Shown: one piece after another, positions 1 to 8,556 of the stretch
Numbering within the stretch: position 1 is the stretch's first letter
How the letters are laid out: each line of letters opens with the position of its first letter
Source of the DNA: Streptomyces olivochromogenes
GTDB lineage: Bacteria; Actinomycetota; Actinomycetes; Streptomycetales; Streptomycetaceae
Length of the DNA stretch: 64,000 nt
Direction of reading: 5' to 3'
Assembly (NCBI RefSeq): GCF_001514115.1
Contig: NZ_KQ948460.1
Coordinates: forward strand, 248,001-312,000
The notes under the pieces: model-generated
Told to the model about the DNA's origin: nothing
The model's input: only the letters and a program-made list of their open reading frames with translations
Database searches by the model: none
Position numbers and translations under genes: made by a program

Positions 1-900
1 GGCGGGACACACGCGCTGGACGGTCTCGACCTGGACGTCGAGGCCGGCGAGGTGCACGGCTTCCTCGGCCCGAACGGCTCCGGGAAGTCCACCACCATCC
101 GGGTCCTGCTGGGCCTGCTGCGCGGCGACGCGGGCTCGGCGCAGGTGCTCGGCCAGGACCCCTGGGCGGACGCGGTGGAGCTGCACCGCCGGGTCGCCTA
201 CGTTCCCGGCGACGTCACCCTGTGGCGCAACCTCTCCGGCGGCGAGGTCATCGACCTGTACGGGCGGCTGCGCGGGGGGCTCGACCCGGCGCGCCGGGCG
301 GAACTGATCGAACGCTTCGAACTCGACCCCACCAAGAAGGGACGCACCTACTCCAAGGGCAACCGGCAGAAGGTCGCCCTCGTCGCGGCCTTCGCCTCGG
401 ACGTCGACCTGCTGATCCTCGACGAGCCCACCTCGGGTCTCGACCCGCTGATGGAGGAGGTCTTCCAGCGGTGCGTCGAGGAGGAACGCGACCGCGGCCG
501 GACCGTCCTGCTGTCCTCGCACATCCTCAGCGAGGTGGAGGAGCTGTGCGACCGCGTCAGCATCATCCGCAAGGGCCGCACCGTCGAGAGCGGCACCCTC
601 GCCGACCTGCGCCATCTGACCCGTACCAGCGTCACCGCCGAACTCGCGGGACCGCCCAACGGGCTGGCGCACCTGCCCGGCGTGCACGACCTCGACATCC
701 GGGGCCACCGGGTCAGGCTCCAGGTCGAGACCGACAAACTCGACGCCGTACTGCGCTCGCTCACCGACTCGGGCGTACGGTCGCTGACCTCGACGCCGCC
801 GACCCTGGAGGAACTGTTCCTGCGGCACTACCAGGACGACGTCCAGGACGACGTCCTGGACGACGTTCGGGTGAACGGCGAAGGGACGATGGCGCGATGA
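1..900 (+). CDS. ABC-2 type exporter ATP-binding protein (5' end outside window)
   Basis: ATPase subunit of an ABC exporter, acting at the inner face of the membrane with the permease that follows. The frame is open at base 1 and the first residues (GGTHALDGLDL) read as a normal ABC N-terminal strand, so only a short piece is missing. Walker A GPNGSGKST is at 67-93. The signature is degenerate (YSKGNRQK, 349-372), as is common in ABC-2 drug exporters. Walker B with DEPTSGLDP follows near 412-447, and the switch histidine is in LLSSHILSE (508-534). The C-terminal tail has the repetitive acidic run DDVQDDVLDDV. It overlaps the permease gene by 4 nt (ATGA), so the two are co-translated. The substrate is not deducible. 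Confidence 0.93.
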   Translation, partial: GGTHALDGLDLDVEAGEVHGFLGPNGSGKSTTIRVLLGLLRGDAGSAQVLGQDPWADAVELHRRVAYVPGDVTLWRNLSGGEVIDLYGRLRGGLDPARRAELIERFELDPTKKGRTYSKGNRQKVALVAAFASDVDLLILDEPTSGLDPLMEEVFQRCVEEERDRGRTVLLSSHILSEVEELCDRVSIIRKGRTVESGTLADLRHLTRTSVTAELAGPPNGLAHLPGVHDLDIRGHRVRLQVETDKLDAVLRSLTDSGVRSLTSTPPTLEELFLRHYQDDVQDDVLDDVRVNGEGTMAR

Positions 901-2522
901 CCACCGCGACCACCGCGACCGCTGCCGTACGGGGTGGGGTACGGGCCCGGAGTGCCCGCCAACTAGCCGGGACCGGCACCCTGTTGAGGTTCTTCCTGCG
1001 CCGCGACCGGCTGATGATGCCGCTGTGGGTCGGCGTGATCGGCCTGCTGGTGCTGTCCATGCCGAACTCCCTGAAGTCCGTCTACGGCACCGTCGCCGAA
1101 CGCGCCGACCTCGCCCGCCAGATGCTCACCAACAGCTCCCTGCGCGCCACGTACGGGCCGGTGTTCGACGACTCGCTCGGCGGACTCACCGCCTGGCGCA
1201 TCGGCGGCTACGCCGGTCTGTTCGCCGGGATCATGAGCCTGCTCGTCGTCGTACGGCACACCCGCGAGGAGGAGGAGAGCGGGCGCCAGGAACTCCTCTC
1301 GTCGGCGATGGTGGGGCGCCGCGCCCCGCTGACGGCGGCGCTGCTGGCCGCCCTCGTCGCCAACGGCGTGCTCGCGCTGCTCATCGCGGGCGGGCTGGCA
1401 GGACAGGGCGGCGGCGGGGCGCTGGCCCTCGGGCTCGGCGTCGGGGGCGTCGGCATGGTCTTCGCCACCATGGCGGCGATCGTCGCCCAGCTCACCGAGA
1501 GCGCGCGGCTCGCCAAGGGGCTGACGGGCGGGCTGCTCGGCGCGGCGTTCGTACTGCGGGCGGCGGGCGACTCGTCGACGGACGACGGTTCCTCCGTGCT
1601 GACCTGGCTGTCGCCGCTGGGATGGCTGGAGAACGAACGCCCCTTCGCCCAGGAGCGGTGGTGGGTGCTGCCGCTGTTCGTCGCGGCCGTGGTGATCCAG
1701 GGCGCGGTCGCCTACGAACTCGCCGGGCGGCGCGATGTCGGGATGAGCTTCCTGCCGACCCGGCCGGGGCCCGCGCGGGGGCGGCTCGGGTCGGCCGGGG
1801 CGCTGGCCTGGCGGCTGCAGCGGGGGGCCGTGCTGGGGTGGAGCCTCGGGTTCCTCGCCGCGGGTGCCGCGTTCGGCGGGATCACGAAGGGGGCCGCCGA
1901 TCTCGTCGGGAGCAACGACAAGACCCGGCAGATCATCGAGCGGATGGGCGGGCAGTCCGGGATCACGGACGCGTTCCTCGCGACGATGGTCGGCATGCTG
2001 GGGATGGTGGCCGCGCTGTACGTCGTCTCTTCGGTGCTGCGGTTGCACGGTGAGGAGACCTCACAGCGGGCGGAACCGGTGCTGGCGAACGCGGTGGGGC
2101 GGCTGCGGTGGGCCTGCGGCCATCTGGTCGTCGCCTTCGGCGGCGCGGCGCTCATCATGGCGCTGGGCGGGCTCGGTCTAGGACTCGGGTACGGCCATGA
2201 GCTCCGGCCCGTGCTCGGCGCCTGCCTCGTCCAGGTCGCGGCGGTCTGGACGCTGGGCGGCCTTGCGGTCCTTCTCTACGGGATCTCGCCCCAGCTGGCC
2301 CCCGGCGCCTGGGGCGCGGCCGGGGTGGCCCTCCTGCTGGGCTGGATCGGCCCCGCCCTGAACGTCCCCCAGGCCGTCATGGACCTCTCCCCCTTCGGTC
2401 ACCTCCCCAAGCTGCCGGGCGGGGAGATGGCATGGACACCGGTACTGATCCTGACGGCGATCGCCCTGGCCCTGACCGCCACGGGACTGGCGGCGTTGCG
2501 GCGCCGGGACATGAGCACCTGA
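897..2522 (+). CDS. ABC exporter permease, polyketide-antibiotic-exporter type
   Basis: Membrane partner of the preceding ATPase, 541 residues with about a dozen hydrophobic segments in two halves. Each half opens with an amphipathic region before its membrane cluster (for example LLRFFLRRDRLMMPLWVGVIG early and LAWRLQRGAVLGWSLGF in the middle). This two-half layout and length match the actinobacterial 'exporter of polyketide antibiotics' permeases. The ATG at 897 lies inside the stop of the ATPase gene, so the long in-frame extension further upstream, which overlaps the ATPase, is not used. Self-resistance or drug efflux is a family inference; no biosynthetic cluster adjoins it here. Confidence 0.9.
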   Translation: MTTATTATAAVRGGVRARSARQLAGTGTLLRFFLRRDRLMMPLWVGVIGLLVLSMPNSLKSVYGTVAERADLARQMLTNSSLRATYGPVFDDSLGGLTAWRIGGYAGLFAGIMSLLVVVRHTREEEESGRQELLSSAMVGRRAPLTAALLAALVANGVLALLIAGGLAGQGGGGALALGLGVGGVGMVFATMAAIVAQLTESARLAKGLTGGLLGAAFVLRAAGDSSTDDGSSVLTWLSPLGWLENERPFAQERWWVLPLFVAAVVIQGAVAYELAGRRDVGMSFLPTRPGPARGRLGSAGALAWRLQRGAVLGWSLGFLAAGAAFGGITKGAADLVGSNDKTRQIIERMGGQSGITDAFLATMVGMLGMVAALYVVSSVLRLHGEETSQRAEPVLANAVGRLRWACGHLVVAFGGAALIMALGGLGLGLGYGHELRPVLGACLVQVAAVWTLGGLAVLLYGISPQLAPGAWGAAGVALLLGWIGPALNVPQAVMDLSPFGHLPKLPGGEMAWTPVLILTAIALALTATGLAALRRRDMST

Positions 2523-2583
2523 GGGCGGGCCCGCGCGTGCTGGGTGCGGGGACCGGGGAACCCCGGGTCCCCGCACCACGTCC

Positions 2584-2862
2584 GTGAGGGTCATGGGGCA
2601 AAGGATGCAGGCCGCGGGCGGATGTCTGATCGCTGTCGTCGGCGCGGGGGCGGGGCTGGCGGTCTGGGCCGTCAACAGCCGCGACCGGTTCCAGCGGTTC
2701 GAGCAGGGGCCCGACTGGAGCGTGCTCTATGCCGAGCTGCCCCTGATGGTCCTCGGCGGGACGACCGCCGCGCTGGGACTCTGGGCCCTGGGACTCCGGG
2801 CCCGGGGACTCCGGGCCCGGGGACTCCGGGCACTCAGCCGACGGGTCAGAGCACGACGCTGA
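2584..2862 (+). CDS. small two-segment membrane protein, unknown function
   Basis: 92 residues if read from GTG 2584. ATG 2593 and ATG 2605 are alternatives, and the AGG just before 2605 or the GAGGG before 2593 could serve as the ribosome site. Two hydrophobic segments are visible: GGCLIAVVGAGAGLAVWAV near residues 12-30 and LPLMVLGGTTAALGLWAL near 52-69. The C-terminus is an arginine-rich tail made of a repeated G-L-R-A-R unit encoded by four 15-bp tandem copies. Its last 17 nt overlap the end of the convergent P450 gene. No family recognised; probably a real integral membrane protein. Confidence 0.55.
   Translation: MRVMGQRMQAAGGCLIAVVGAGAGLAVWAVNSRDRFQRFEQGPDWSVLYAELPLMVLGGTTAALGLWALGLRARGLRARGLRALSRRVRARR
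2775..2834 (+). repeat. four-copy 15-bp in-frame tandem repeat
   Basis: Units start at 2775, 2790, 2805 and 2820, consensus GGGACTCCGGGCCCG. They encode the repeated GLRAR tail of the small membrane protein. Copies two and three are identical; the first and last are diverged. Confidence 0.9.
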
Positions 2863-4111
2863 GCCCTTCGAGCCCGCGGATCACGAAGTTCGGCTTGCGC
2901 TCCGGCTCCGCGGCGAGGGCGAGCGTCGGCGCCTTCTCCAGCAGAGCGCCCAGGGACGCCGCCAGTTCGAGGCGGGCCAGCGGGGCGCCGATGCAGTAGT
3001 GGATGCCGGCGCTGAAGGAGATGTGGGGGTTGTCGGTCCGGGAGAGATCCAGACTCTCCGGGGACGCGAAGACCTTCGGGTCGTGGTTGGCGGAGCCGAA
3101 GAGCAGCGCGATCTCCGCACCCCGGGGAACGGTCGTGCCGTCGATCTCGATCTCGTCCAGCACCCACCGTTCGAAGAGCTGGAGCGGGGTGTCATAGCGC
3201 ATCAGCTCCTCCACCGCCGTGGGGATCAGCGAACGGTCACCGCGCAGGGCCGCCAACTGGTCGGGGTTGCGGAACAGCGCCCACCACCCGTTCACCGTGG
3301 CGTTCACCGTCGCCTCGTGCCCCGCGTTCAGCAGCAGGACACAGGTGGAGATCATCTCCTGTTCGGTCAGGCGGTCACCCTCGTCGTGCGCGGCGATGAG
3401 GCCCGAGATCAGGTCGTCGCCCGGCTCCTTGCGGCGCGCGGCGATCAGCTCCCGGAGGTACTCGGTGAACTCCACCGACGCCCGGACCGCCTTCTCCGCC
3501 GTCTCCTCGGAGGGGTTCAGCTCGTACATCCCGCAGATGTCCGCCGACCACGGCCTGAGCGGCGCCCGGTCCGACTCCGGGATGCCCAGCATCTCGGCGA
3601 TCACGGCCACCGGGAGCGGCTCGGCGACATCGGTGAGCAGATCACCGCCGCCGGCCGCCACCAGGCCGTCGACCAGCTCGTTCGCCAGCCGGTCCACATA
3701 CGGCCTGAGCTGCTCGACCGTGCGCGGTGTGAACGCCTTGGAGACCAGCCGTCGGATCCGCGTGTGGTCCGGTGGCTCCAGGTCCAGCATTCCGTGGTCG
3801 TTGAGGACGTGGAACGGCTCGTGCTCGGGCGGAGGTGCCGTCCGCCCGAAGTCCTCGTGCGTATAACGGTGCTGGTAGGTCCGGCCCAGGCGCCGCTCCC
3901 GCAGCAGCGCCGACACGTCCGCGTGGTGCGGGACCAGCCACTGGTCGGTGGGCTCGTAGTAGTGCACCCGGCCGCGCTCGCGCAGCTCCGCGTACGCGGG
4001 GTACGGGTTCGCCACGAACGCCGGGTTCCAGGGATCGAAGGCCGACGGTGTCTGCGGAGAGTGCTGTGTCTGCGGCGTCCGCGGGGACTGCGGGGACTGC
4101 GAGGCTGCCAT
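2846..4111 (-). CDS. cytochrome P450
   Basis: Heme-thiolate monooxygenase, 421 residues, the usual length for soluble bacterial class I P450s that take electrons from ferredoxin. The heme loop FSAGIHYCIG puts the cysteine ligand at residue 373. The I-helix oxygen-activation motif is NAGHEAT (262-268), with Glu in place of the common Asp. The K-helix ExxR motif is ELMR (302-305), and LEPPDHTRIRRLVSKAFTP is the usual C-helix region. The N-terminus is a Gln/Ser/Pro-rich tail with no membrane anchor. No ferredoxin or ferredoxin reductase gene adjoins it, so redox partners must come from elsewhere. Substrate unknown. Confidence 0.95.
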   Translation of the reverse strand: MAASQSPQSPRTPQTQHSPQTPSAFDPWNPAFVANPYPAYAELRERGRVHYYEPTDQWLVPHHADVSALLRERRLGRTYQHRYTHEDFGRTAPPPEHEPFHVLNDHGMLDLEPPDHTRIRRLVSKAFTPRTVEQLRPYVDRLANELVDGLVAAGGGDLLTDVAEPLPVAVIAEMLGIPESDRAPLRPWSADICGMYELNPSEETAEKAVRASVEFTEYLRELIAARRKEPGDDLISGLIAAHDEGDRLTEQEMISTCVLLLNAGHEATVNATVNGWWALFRNPDQLAALRGDRSLIPTAVEELMRYDTPLQLFERWVLDEIEIDGTTVPRGAEIALLFGSANHDPKVFASPESLDLSRTDNPHISFSAGIHYCIGAPLARLELAASLGALLEKAPTLALAAEPERKPNFVIRGLEGLSVVL

Positions 4112-4237
4112 GGGCGGACGCTAGCCCGACTCGCCCCGGCTGAACAGGGGTGTCTCGGCGGCCGGGCCACCGGCGAGGACCCCCGTACCCCGCCATCGGC
4201 CCGGCCGCCGCGCTCCCCCGGTCAGGGGCCACCCGGG

Positions 4238-4912
4238 TCACCTGGGTGTGATCAGCCGCGCCTCGTACGCGAACACCGCCGCCTGTGTGCGGTCCCGCAG
4301 GCCCAGCTTCACCAGGATCCGGCTCACATGGGTCTTGATCGTGGACTCGGCGACGAACAGCCGCGAGGCGATCTCCGCGTTCGACAGACCCTGGGCGATC
4401 AGGACCAGCACCTCCGTCTCCCGCTCGGTCAGCTCGCCGTAGGCCGCCTGGGCCGTGACCGAGAGCCGCGGAGCGTCCGAGAGCTTGGAGAACTCGGTGA
4501 TCAGCCGCTTGGTCACGGACGGGGCGAGCAACGCCTCCCCCGCCGCCACCACCCGCACCCCGTCGGCGAGTTGACGCGCCGAGGCGTCCTTGAGCAGAAA
4601 GCCCGAGGCTCCCGCCCGCAGCGCCTGGTACACGTACTCGTCGAGGTCGAAGGTGGTCAGCACCAGCACCTTCGCGGCGCTGTCCGCGGCGACGATCTCC
4701 CGGGTCGCCTCGATGCCGTTCATCTCCGGCATGCGGATGTCCATCAGCACGACGTCCGGTCCGAGCTCACGGACCCGCTCGACCGCGTCCCGGCCGTTGA
4801 CCGCCTCGCCGACCACCTCGATGTCCGGCATCGCGCCGAGCAGCACCGAGAAGCCCTCGCGGACCATCACCTGGTCGTCGGCTATCAGGACGCGGATGGT
4901 GCCGTTCGTCAT
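4238..4912 (-). CDS. NarL/LuxR-family response regulator (pair 1)
   Basis: 224-residue DNA-binding response regulator. The receiver domain (about 1-125) has the acidic pair D12/D13, phosphoacceptor D58 in VVLMDIRMP, and K108 in GFLLKDAS. The C-terminal LuxR-type helix-turn-helix is about 155-215, with LTERETEVLVLIAQGLSNAE as its first helices. The start at 4912 overlaps the stop of the upstream kinase gene by 4 nt, fixing the start and showing co-translation. It is a clear paralogue of the regulator at 6445-7119. Target genes are unknown; autoregulation of its own operon is plausible. Confidence 0.95.
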   Translation of the reverse strand: MTNGTIRVLIADDQVMVREGFSVLLGAMPDIEVVGEAVNGRDAVERVRELGPDVVLMDIRMPEMNGIEATREIVAADSAAKVLVLTTFDLDEYVYQALRAGASGFLLKDASARQLADGVRVVAAGEALLAPSVTKRLITEFSKLSDAPRLSVTAQAAYGELTERETEVLVLIAQGLSNAEIASRLFVAESTIKTHVSRILVKLGLRDRTQAAVFAYEARLITPR

Positions 4913-6264
4913 CCGGACTCCTCCGCCGCCCGCAGCGGCACCGGCAGGAAGACCGTCACCTCGTAGCCCCCGTCGTCCGTCTCGCCCGTCGTCATCTCGC
5001 CGTCCAGCATCGTGACCCGCTCGCGCATCCCGGTGATGCCGTGCCCCGCGCCGTGGGTGGACTTCACCAGGGTCGTGGTCTGCGCGGGGCCGTTGACTAT
5101 GCGCAGGCCGAGCCCGCCGAGAACGTAGCCGATCTCGACGCGGGCCGTCGCGCCCGGCGCGTGCCGCAAGGTGTTGCTCAGCGCCTCCTGGACGATGCGG
5201 TACGCCGACAGCTCCACGCCCTGCGGGAGTTCGCGCACCGCGCCCGTGACCGTCTTCTCCACACTCAGACCCGCCTCCCGCACATTGGCGAGGAGCGCAC
5301 CGAGGTCGGCGAGGGTGGGCTGCGGGGCGTCCGGAGCCTCGTAGTCCGCGGCCCGTACGACACCGAGGACGCGGCGCAGCTCGGTGAGCGCCGCCACCGC
5401 GTTCTCGCGGATCGTGACGAAGGCCTGCTCCAGCTCGGGCGGTGGGTTCTCCACCCGGTAGGGCGCGGCCTCCGCCTGGATGGCGACCACCGACATGTGG
5501 TGGGCGACCACGTCGTGCAGCTCGCGGGCGATCGTGGTGCGCTCCTCCAGGAGAGTGCGCCTGGAGCGCTCCTGCGCCGTCTCCGACTGGTGGGCGGTCA
5601 CCTCCTGCTCGGCCGCGCGGCGTACGTGCAGGACGGTGACGGCCAGGAGGGCGAGGGCGGAGAGGAACAGCAGCGGAGCCGCGTTGCCCTCCATCTGCCC
5701 GGCGCCGAAGAGGGACTCGGACATGAATCCGTACCACGCGGTCAGCGCCCACATCCAGGCGGCGGTGCGCGGCCGCGTCCGCAGCGCCACGACCGTCAGC
5801 ACCACCAGGTGGGTGATGAAGGCGCCCGCCGGCCAGGGCCATTCGCCCCAGCTGCCGCTGAACACGGCCGCGAACGGTGTCGCCGCCATGGAGAACCAGA
5901 AGGCTCCGACCGGCCGGACGAGCGTCAGCAGGACCGGGAGCAGCGCAAGGAGGCTGGGCACCAGACTCCCGATGCCGGGGCCGCCTTCGTTCGCGGTGCT
6001 CGCGACGGCCATCGCGAGCAGTCCGCACGCTGTGATCACGGCGTGCGGAGTCCAGGCCGCGTACTCCCTGACGCGCTCGGGAAGGCGTCGGGCGAGCGGA
6101 CCGTCCACCCGCATACGCGGCAGCGGGCGGTAGGCGAAGGCGTCGTGGAACAGGTCCTGCCGCAGCCCGCGCAGGGCGTCCGCGGCCAGCCGGAACTCCG
6201 GGCTGCGGGGCTTGGCCCCGCCCGGCGGCTTCATCTGCGTCTGGGTCGTCTCGGTCACGTTCAA
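4909..6264 (-). CDS. sensor histidine kinase, HisKA_3 type (pair 1)
   Basis: 451-residue membrane kinase of the DesK/NarX-like class. The N-terminal half carries several hydrophobic segments (about residues 75-215) and no large extracellular domain. Dimerisation and phosphoacceptor motif ERTTIARELHDVVAHHMS places the active histidine at 250. The ATPase domain has an N-box (QEALSNTLRH, 359-368) and a glycine lid GHGITGMRER. It phosphorylates the regulator encoded immediately downstream with a 4-nt overlap. The signal is unknown; the membrane-embedded sensor suggests an envelope cue. Confidence 0.95.
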   Translation of the reverse strand: MNVTETTQTQMKPPGGAKPRSPEFRLAADALRGLRQDLFHDAFAYRPLPRMRVDGPLARRLPERVREYAAWTPHAVITACGLLAMAVASTANEGGPGIGSLVPSLLALLPVLLTLVRPVGAFWFSMAATPFAAVFSGSWGEWPWPAGAFITHLVVLTVVALRTRPRTAAWMWALTAWYGFMSESLFGAGQMEGNAAPLLFLSALALLAVTVLHVRRAAEQEVTAHQSETAQERSRRTLLEERTTIARELHDVVAHHMSVVAIQAEAAPYRVENPPPELEQAFVTIRENAVAALTELRRVLGVVRAADYEAPDAPQPTLADLGALLANVREAGLSVEKTVTGAVRELPQGVELSAYRIVQEALSNTLRHAPGATARVEIGYVLGGLGLRIVNGPAQTTTLVKSTHGAGHGITGMRERVTMLDGEMTTGETDDGGYEVTVFLPVPLRAAEESG

Positions 6265-6324
6265 AACGGTAGGCCGCCTGCCGGGTCGCGGTCGTCACCA
6301 GTGAGAAGGGTCCTGCGGGATCCG

Positions 6325-6343
6325 TCTCAGGTACTACGGGTAT
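6325..6343 (-). promoter_or_regulatory. 19-nt shared promoter element, copy 1
   Basis: The + strand reads TCTCAGGTACTACGGGTAT. The identical 19 nt recur at 11216-11234. Here the element is 61-79 nt upstream of the kinase 1 start codon, in the only intergenic gap before that operon. It contains a spaced GGTA repeat. Operator or conserved promoter core is an inference from identity and position. Confidence 0.6.
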
Positions 6344-6444
6344 CCCCCGGGTGTCCCCCTGGACGGATCCGGGGGGACACCCGGGGGATGGGGTGGGCGC
6401 GGAAGTCCGTGGGCTGGGCAGCCGTGGACTCAACAGCCGCGGGC

Positions 6445-7119
6445 TCAGTAGCCGGACGGGCGCACGAGGCCCGACTCGTAGGCGAAGACCGCGGCCTGGG
6501 TGCGGTCGCGCAGGCCCAGCTTCACCAGGATGCGGCCCACATGGGTCTTCACGGTCTGCTCGGCGACGACCAGGCGCTCGGCGATCTCCGCGTTCGACAG
6601 GCCCTGCGCGATGAGGGACAGCACCTCCGTCTCCCGCTCGGTCAGCTCGCCCACGCGCTGCTTGAGCGGGGCGCGGGGTGTGGAGTCCAGGCGGGAGAAC
6701 TCGGCGATGAGACGGCGGGTGATCCCGGGGGCGAGCAACGCGTCGCCGGCCGCCACCACCCGTACCGCCTCGGCCAGCTGGTCGGCGGACGCGTCCTTGA
6801 GCAGGAACCCGGAGGCGCCGGCCCGCAGCGCCTCGTACACGTACTCGTCGAGGTCGAAGGTGGTGAGCACCAGCACCTTGATGTGCGGGGTCTCGCCGGT
6901 GATGCGTCTGGTCGCGTCGATGCCGCCGAGCTCGGGCATACGGATGTCCATCAGTACGACGTCCGGGGCGAGTTCGGCGACCTTGGCGATCGCGTCCAGG
7001 CCGTCGACCGCCTGGCCGACCACCTCGATGTCGGGCTGGGTGTTGAGCAGCACGGTGAAACCCTGGCGGACCATCTGCTGGTCATCGGCGATCAGTACGC
7101 GGATGGTGCTGCTCGTCAT
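6445..7119 (-). CDS. NarL/LuxR-family response regulator (pair 2)
   Basis: 224 residues, same size and layout as the regulator at 4238-4912: acidic pair D12/D13, phosphoacceptor D58 in LMDIRMPE, conserved lysine in GFLLKDAS, and a C-terminal LuxR helix-turn-helix starting at LTERETEVLSLIAQGLSNAE. It overlaps kinase 2 by 4 nt at its start. It is last in the probable operon hydrolase, acyltransferase, kinase 2, regulator 2. The closeness of the two regulators makes cross-talk, or binding of similar DNA sites, likely. Confidence 0.95.
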   Translation of the reverse strand: MTSSTIRVLIADDQQMVRQGFTVLLNTQPDIEVVGQAVDGLDAIAKVAELAPDVVLMDIRMPELGGIDATRRITGETPHIKVLVLTTFDLDEYVYEALRAGASGFLLKDASADQLAEAVRVVAAGDALLAPGITRRLIAEFSRLDSTPRAPLKQRVGELTERETEVLSLIAQGLSNAEIAERLVVAEQTVKTHVGRILVKLGLRDRTQAAVFAYESGLVRPSGY

Positions 7120-8546
7120 CGGCTCTCGTCTCCTGTGCGGCCTGGGCAATCGACGTCGGTGGATGGGGAGGTGGAAGGGGGAGGGGACGGGTATGGGGAA
7201 AGGTCGGTGGAGGGGGCGTCGCCCGTGACCGCGCCGTCGCGGGGCAGGAAGGCCGCGACCACGAATCCGCCGTGTGCGGTCTCGGAGGTCACGAGGGTGC
7301 CGCCCAGCATCGCGGCGCGCTCCCGCATACCGAGCAGCCCGTGCCCCGCGCCCGGGGACGGCGGGGCGGGACGCTCGGGTCTGGAATTGATCACCCGCAC
7401 CTGAAGCCCGCGCGGGAAGTGCCACAGCTCGACGCGGACCGCCGAACCGGACGCGTGCCGCAGGGCGTTGCTCAGTGCCTCCTGGATGATCCGGTACGCC
7501 GAAAGCTCCACGCCGGGCGGCAGCGGGAGCTGCTCGCCGGTGACCTCCGTGGTGACCTGGAGACCGGCGGCGCGGGTGTTCTCGACGAGGGCGTCGAGGC
7601 GGTCGAGCGTGGGCTGCGGGGAGTTGGGGGCGGCACCGGTGCCGGCACCGAGGCCGTACGGGTCCTCGGGGTTCTCGGAGCGCAGCACGCCGAGGACGCG
7701 GCGCAGCTCGGTGAGCGCCTCCAGGGCGTTCTGCCGGATGCCCTCGAGGTTCTCCTTCAGTTCGTCGGAGGGGTTCTCGACCAGGTGCGGGGCGACCTGG
7801 GCCTGGATGGAGATCACCGACATGTGGTGGGCGACCACGTCGTGCAGCTCGCGCGCGATCCGGCTGCGTTCCTCGAGGAGGGTGCGGCGGGCGCGCTCCT
7901 CCTCGGTCTGCGAGGCCTGTTCGACGAGCTGGGTGCGGGCTTCGCGGCGGCCGCGCAGGGCGATGCCGAGGAGGACCGCCGCGGCGAAGACGACGACCGC
8001 CAGGAACCCCGTCGAGTGGTACAGCTGTCCGCCGACCAGGCCCTGCATGACGTACGTCAGCAGGGCGGTCACGGACAGCGCGCCGATGGCCACCCGTGCG
8101 GGCAGCCGCAGCGCCAGCAGGAAGAGCACGAAGGCCTGCGCGACCAGCGCGGGCGAACTCCACGGCCAGTCGGGGCGCGACGCAGGAACGTCCGCCATCA
8201 TGTGCGACCTGGCCCCGGCGGCGGCCAGGAGCGTGGCGCCCAGCGACAGCCACCACGCCGGCACGGGCCGCCGCAGGGCGAGGACGAGCGCCACGCCCTG
8301 TGCGGCCCCGGTCACCTCACCCAGCGGGAAACCGAGTCGATAGGTGTCGTTGAACTCGGCCACGCCCGCGAGTGCGAGCCCGAGCGCGATCAGGCACAGC
8401 ACCACGTGCGGCAGCCGGCGCAGCAGGCGGGGCCTGGACAGCGGAGGCAGCGGGGCCGCCGACGGTGACGCGAGGGCGGTGAGGACCTCGCGCAGGAGGG
8501 TGCGGATCGGCTCGCTGTCCGGGGGCCTCGGCTCGGCGCTGGTCAC
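7116..8546 (-). CDS. sensor histidine kinase, HisKA_3 type (pair 2)
   Basis: 476-residue membrane kinase. I chose GTG 8546: it has AGGG eight nt upstream and does not run into the acyltransferase gene, which ends at 8557; a longer frame would overlap it. Hydrophobic segments span about residues 46-197. The motif EERSRIARELHDVVAHHMS puts the phosphorylated histidine at 235. The C-terminal ATPase domain has QEALSNALRH and GHGLLGMRER. The extreme C-terminus is Pro/Ser-rich. It is paralogous to kinase 1 and lies 10 nt behind the acyltransferase gene, so it is probably transcribed with that gene and the hydrolase before it. Confidence 0.93.
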   Translation of the reverse strand: MTSAEPRPPDSEPIRTLLREVLTALASPSAAPLPPLSRPRLLRRLPHVVLCLIALGLALAGVAEFNDTYRLGFPLGEVTGAAQGVALVLALRRPVPAWWLSLGATLLAAAGARSHMMADVPASRPDWPWSSPALVAQAFVLFLLALRLPARVAIGALSVTALLTYVMQGLVGGQLYHSTGFLAVVVFAAAVLLGIALRGRREARTQLVEQASQTEEERARRTLLEERSRIARELHDVVAHHMSVISIQAQVAPHLVENPSDELKENLEGIRQNALEALTELRRVLGVLRSENPEDPYGLGAGTGAAPNSPQPTLDRLDALVENTRAAGLQVTTEVTGEQLPLPPGVELSAYRIIQEALSNALRHASGSAVRVELWHFPRGLQVRVINSRPERPAPPSPGAGHGLLGMRERAAMLGGTLVTSETAHGGFVVAAFLPRDGAVTGDAPSTDLSPYPSPPPSTSPSTDVDCPGRTGDESR

Positions 8547-8556
8547 GTGATCAACC

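Noticed and set aside
3000..4966. Long + strand frame antisense to the P450 and response regulator
   Set aside because: It mirrors the two well-supported minus-strand genes; such long antisense frames are usual in high-GC DNA.
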